Positions 61,732 through 64,000 of a stretch of 64,000 nt of DNA are shown here, in pieces. The translations under genes were made by a program, and so were the position numbers. Within the stretch, counting starts at the first letter, position 1. Each line of letters opens with the position of its first letter. Origin of the DNA: Ectopseudomonas alcaliphila (GTDB lineage Bacteria > Pseudomonadota > Gammaproteobacteria > Pseudomonadales > Pseudomonadaceae); NCBI RefSeq assembly GCF_900101755.1, contig NZ_FNAE01000009.1:90167-154166 (forward strand), given 5' to 3'. The notes under the pieces were generated by a model that saw nothing but the letters and a program-made list of their open reading frames with translations, was not told the DNA's origin and did no database searches.

Positions 61732-62651
61732 GGCTGCTCTCCCCGGGTCAGCGTACGGAACACTTCATCCAGGCGGCCGCGTTCCACGTTGAGTTCCTTG
61801 ACCTTCCAGCTGCGCTCGGCAATCAGCGCATTGACCTGCGGGAAGATCACTTCGCCCGGCTGCGCCAGCACGCTCAGGCTATGTTCGCGGGCGTTCTCCT
61901 CGACACCGGCGACGCCCGGCAGCGCCGCGAGGGCAGCCTGATCCAACGCCTCATCGGCCACCAGCGTCACCGCCTGGTGATAGCGCGAGCGGCTTTCCAG
62001 CTCCAGCGGCGTACCATCGGCCAGTAAGCGGCCCTGGGCGATCACCACCGCACGTGTGCACAGCGCCGTGACCTCTTCGAGGATATGGGTAGAAATGATC
62101 ACGATCTTGTCGCGGGCCAGCCCCTGAATGAGCTGACGCACCTGATGTTTCTGGTTGGGGTCGAGACCGTCGGTGGGCTCGTCGAGGATCAGCACGCGCG
62201 GGTCATGCAGAATCGCCTGGGCCAGGCCGACGCGGCGCTTGAAGCCCTTGGAGAGCGTCTCGATGCTCTGCTCCAGCACCTTCTCCAGCTCCACCTGCTC
62301 CACCGCGCGCTGGACGCGCAAGGCCTTCTCGGCGCCGCGAAAGCCGCGCACCTCGGCGATAAATTCAAGAAAGCCGCGCACCGTCATGTCCCCATAACAA
62401 GGCGCGCCTTCCGGCAGATAACCGATCTGCCGCTGGGCCTTGAGGGTCTGGGTCTGGATATCGCAACCGAGGATGCTCGCCGTACCGGAGGTCGGCGCAA
62501 GAAAGCCGGTGAGCATCTTCATGGTGGTGGATTTACCGGCCCCATTTGGGCCGAGAAAGCCCAGCACTTCCCCTGGCTGGACCTGGAACGACAAGTCGTC
62601 GACTGCCGTGTGCTGCGCAAAACGCTTGGTCAGGTTTCTTATATCGATCAT
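61728..62651 (-). CDS. ABC transporter ATP-binding protein (GldA-like)
   Basis: This 307-residue ATPase has Walker A GPNGAGKST near residue 35, signature LSKGFKRRVGLAQAI near residue 134 (an LSKGF variant of LSGGQ), Walker B VLILDEPTDGLDP near 155, and a switch histidine in VIISTHILEE. A C-terminal extension of about 85 residues is typical of the NatA/GldA group. GAGG precedes the ATG. It is the first gene of the operon and lies 168 bp from the end of the integron integrase gene. Confidence 0.95.
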   Translation of the reverse strand: MIDIRNLTKRFAQHTAVDDLSFQVQPGEVLGFLGPNGAGKSTTMKMLTGFLAPTSGTASILGCDIQTQTLKAQRQIGYLPEGAPCYGDMTVRGFLEFIAEVRGFRGAEKALRVQRAVEQVELEKVLEQSIETLSKGFKRRVGLAQAILHDPRVLILDEPTDGLDPNQKHQVRQLIQGLARDKIVIISTHILEEVTALCTRAVVIAQGRLLADGTPLELESRSRYHQAVTLVADEALDQAALAALPGVAGVEENAREHSLSVLAQPGEVIFPQVNALIAERSWKVKELNVERGRLDEVFRTLTRGEQP

Positions 62652-62819
62652 GGCCTCTCACCGTCGCGAATGGCCTGCGCTCAGCGAAACCATCGCGAGA
62701 GCGCAGGCCGCAAGAACGCCGGACGCAGACAAAAGCACACGCCCGGACGAGGGCAAGACCGTAGCAGAACTGAAAAGTTCAGTCAGCAGACCGAAACAAG
62801 TAGTAAATGGAATATGTGT

Positions 62820-63772
62820 TCAGCGATCCAGAGGACTCAATACCGCCAGGCCACCTCGGTTGAGCACATGGGTGTAGATCATGGTTGTCTTCACATCTGA
62901 GTGGCCGAGCAACTCCTGCACGGTGCGAATGTCCTGGCCTGCTTCCAGCAGATGCGTGGCAAAGGAATGACGTAACGAATGTGGCGTCGCATGCTTGACC
63001 AAGCCAGCACGCCGCGCCGCCTCACGCACCGCCCTCTGGATGGTTTTCTCATGCAGGTGATGGCGATAAATGCCGTGCCCGCGTGGATCCTGAGAGCGAT
63101 TGCCCGACGGGAAAACGAACTGCCATCCCCACTCCTTCGCCGCATTCGGATACTTGCGCGCCAGGGCGAACGGCAAATTAGCCTCGCCAAAGCCTTCGGC
63201 CAGATCGCCCTGATGCACGCGCTGCACCTTGTTCAAATGTTGCCGTAACGGCTCGACGACACGCATTGGCAGCATGGTTACCCTATCTTTCTTGCCCTTA
63301 CCATCACGCACGATGATTTCTCGCCGGGTAAAGTCGACACCCTTGACTCGTAGCCGCAGCGCCTCAAGCAATCGCAATCCAGCACCATAGAGCAGATTCG
63401 CAACGATCCAGCTATCGCCCTGCAGTTGAACCAACAGGGCATCGACCTCACTACGGGTAAGCACCACCGGCAGATGCTTGGGTTTCTTCGCCCGTACGAC
63501 CCCCTGCAACCAAGGCAAATCCAGCTTGAGCACCTCCTTAGAGCGGCCAGAGCCTGGTTCTGTGTCGAGGCAGACACGTCGCGCTTAACCGCAAGATGGG
63601 TCAGAAAAGCCTCGATTTCCGCCGCGCCCATCTCCGCCGGATGCCGATAGTGGTGAAAGCGGATATAGCGCTTTACCCATTCGGCATAGACAGCTTCGGT
63701 ACGGATGGAATAGTTTCTGACTCGAATTTGCTGGCGCAGTTGATCCAGCAGCTTGGGCTTGCCGTCATCCAT
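62820..63772 (-). pseudogene. intI: Chromosomal integron integrase, frameshifted (intI)
   Basis: The tyrosine recombinase is split into two frames. The 5' part (63772 down to about 63540) begins MDDGKPKLLDQLRQQIRVRN and covers the SAM-like N-terminal domain to NQALAAL. The 3' part, in another frame, resumes with KEVLKLDLPWLQG and continues to the stop. It retains the catalytic RHR-Y set (GAGLRLLEALRL, HSLRHSFATHLL, LLGHSDVKTTMIYTH) and the IntI-specific extra segment FALARKYPNAAKEWGWQF. Compared with class 1 IntI, about four residues and one base (some 13 bp) are missing at the junction near 63540, so no full-length enzyme can be made. The sequence, beside an attI-like region and a first cassette, marks a chromosomal integron. 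Confidence 0.9.
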
Positions 63773-63793
63773 GTCGCGTCTCTCCCTAGGTGC

Positions 63794-63885
63794 TGTCGCG
63801 TTTGCCGCGACAACCTTCAAGCTAGACAAGGACTTGCAAGACGACAAGGAAGATTATGCGACAGCTGTCGCGTGGAAACGCGACA
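63794..63885. promoter_or_regulatory. Heptamer-rich intI/attI control region with two TGTCGCG palindromes
   Basis: TGTCGCG-N5-CGCGACA at 63794-63812 and TGTCGCG-N6-CGCGACA at 63866-63885 are paired palindromes 53 bp apart. A further TGTCGCG half-site is at 63772-63778, at the start codon of intI. This is where an integron has its attI site, integrase-binding direct repeats and the promoters for intI and the cassette array. No clear LexA box or consensus promoter was found. Confidence 0.6.
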
Positions 63886-63905
63886 TGAATGTCGTCTAAT
63901 TAATA

Positions 63906-63912
63906 GTTAGGT
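63906..63912 (+). other. Integron core recombination site (attI / first cassette boundary)
   Basis: GTTAGGT matches the GTTRRRY core of integron recombination sites and lies between intI and an A+T-rich open reading frame on the opposite strand, the expected place of the attI-cassette junction. Recombination would occur between G and T. Confidence 0.72.
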
Positions 63913-63924
63913 GCACTACAAAAT

Positions 63925-64000
63925 ATGAAATCTCTATTCAGGTATATAGTGGCGATATCAACAGCATTTTTTGTAGCGCTTTGGCTACTGCCGTTTTTCG
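63925..64000 (+). CDS. First integron cassette gene, 5' end only
   Basis: A frame opens at ATG 63925 and stays open to the edge of the window, 25 codons. The residues MKSLFRYIVAISTAFFVALW followed by LLPFF read as a signal peptide or single membrane helix. The base composition is strikingly A+T-rich compared with the rest of the window, as usual for cassette genes. No function can be assigned and the stop and attC site lie beyond the edge. The AGGTG of the core site may serve as ribosome binding sequence. Confidence 0.55.
   Translation, partial: MKSLFRYIVAISTAFFVALWLLPFF

Noticed and set aside
63773..63905. LexA box expected at an integron integrase promoter
   Set aside because: No CTGT-N8-ACAG site with acceptable match was found; the CTGTCGCG palindromes have the wrong spacing and composition.

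Overview
The window is a Pseudomonas chromosome. It has high G+C, and its gene order from mutS to the csd genes matches the P. aeruginosa mutS-fdxA-rpoS...csdA-csdE segment almost gene for gene. Protein details (MutS beginning MNKAISDL, a chromosomal integron integrase at the far end) suggest the P. mendocina / oleovorans / alcaliphila / stutzeri side of the genus. The species assignment is an inference.

Layout. 1-4.09 kb: the integrase end of a prophage (cupin-like protein, C5-methyltransferase, Lar-like zinc protein, excisionase, tyrosine integrase), ending 50 bp before mutS. 4.1-7.2 kb: mutS and fdxA. 7.25-7.55 kb: the small RNA gene rsmZ with its promoter and GacA upstream activating sequence. 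7.6-13.5 kb, minus strand: ispF-truD-surE-pcm-DUF368-nlpD-rpoS. 13.6-17.2 kb: formaldehyde detoxification (frmA, frmB) with a divergent LysR gene, then a ribosome hibernation factor. 17.2-25 kb, minus strand: accA, tilS, pyrG, kdsA, eno, ftsB, ispD. 25.1-43.2 kb, minus strand: rpsB, tsf, pyrH, frr, uppS, cdsA, dxr, rseP, bamA, skp, lpxD, fabZ, lpxA, lpxB, rnhB, dnaE, a long envelope-biogenesis series with translation and replication genes at its ends. 43.5-52.4 kb, plus strand: map, glnD, dapC, an ArsC-like protein, dapD, csdA, csdE and a small membrane protein. 52.5-57.8 kb: DUF1456, a periplasmic binding protein, tcdA, dapE, rlmA, a hypothetical protein and a cold-shock protein. 58-62.7 kb, minus strand: a GldA/GldF/GldG-like ABC operon with a DUF4340 protein. 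62.8-64 kb: a chromosomal integron with a frameshifted intI, a repeat-rich attI region, a GTTAGGT core site and the start of an A+T-rich first cassette gene.

How the genes work together. Three MEP-pathway genes (dxr, ispD, ispF) and uppS feed isoprenoid and undecaprenyl-phosphate synthesis. fabZ, lpxA, lpxB, lpxD and kdsA feed lipid A and Kdo. bamA, skp and rseP assemble and survey the outer membrane. dapC, dapD and dapE supply diaminopimelate. csdA, csdE and tcdA form a cysteine desulfurase and tRNA t6A-cyclisation set. rsmZ beside rpoS joins Gac/Rsm and stationary-phase control.

The conserved core is flanked by two mobile elements and carries several families of palindromic intergenic repeats. 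One family occurs four times, each copy 10-32 bp upstream of a start codon. Best leads for novelty are the structured element in the eno 3' region, the heptamer-rich attI region beside a broken intI, the methyltransferase with about seven repeat units in its recognition region, and the prophage junction at mutS. No tRNA, rRNA or CRISPR array was seen.
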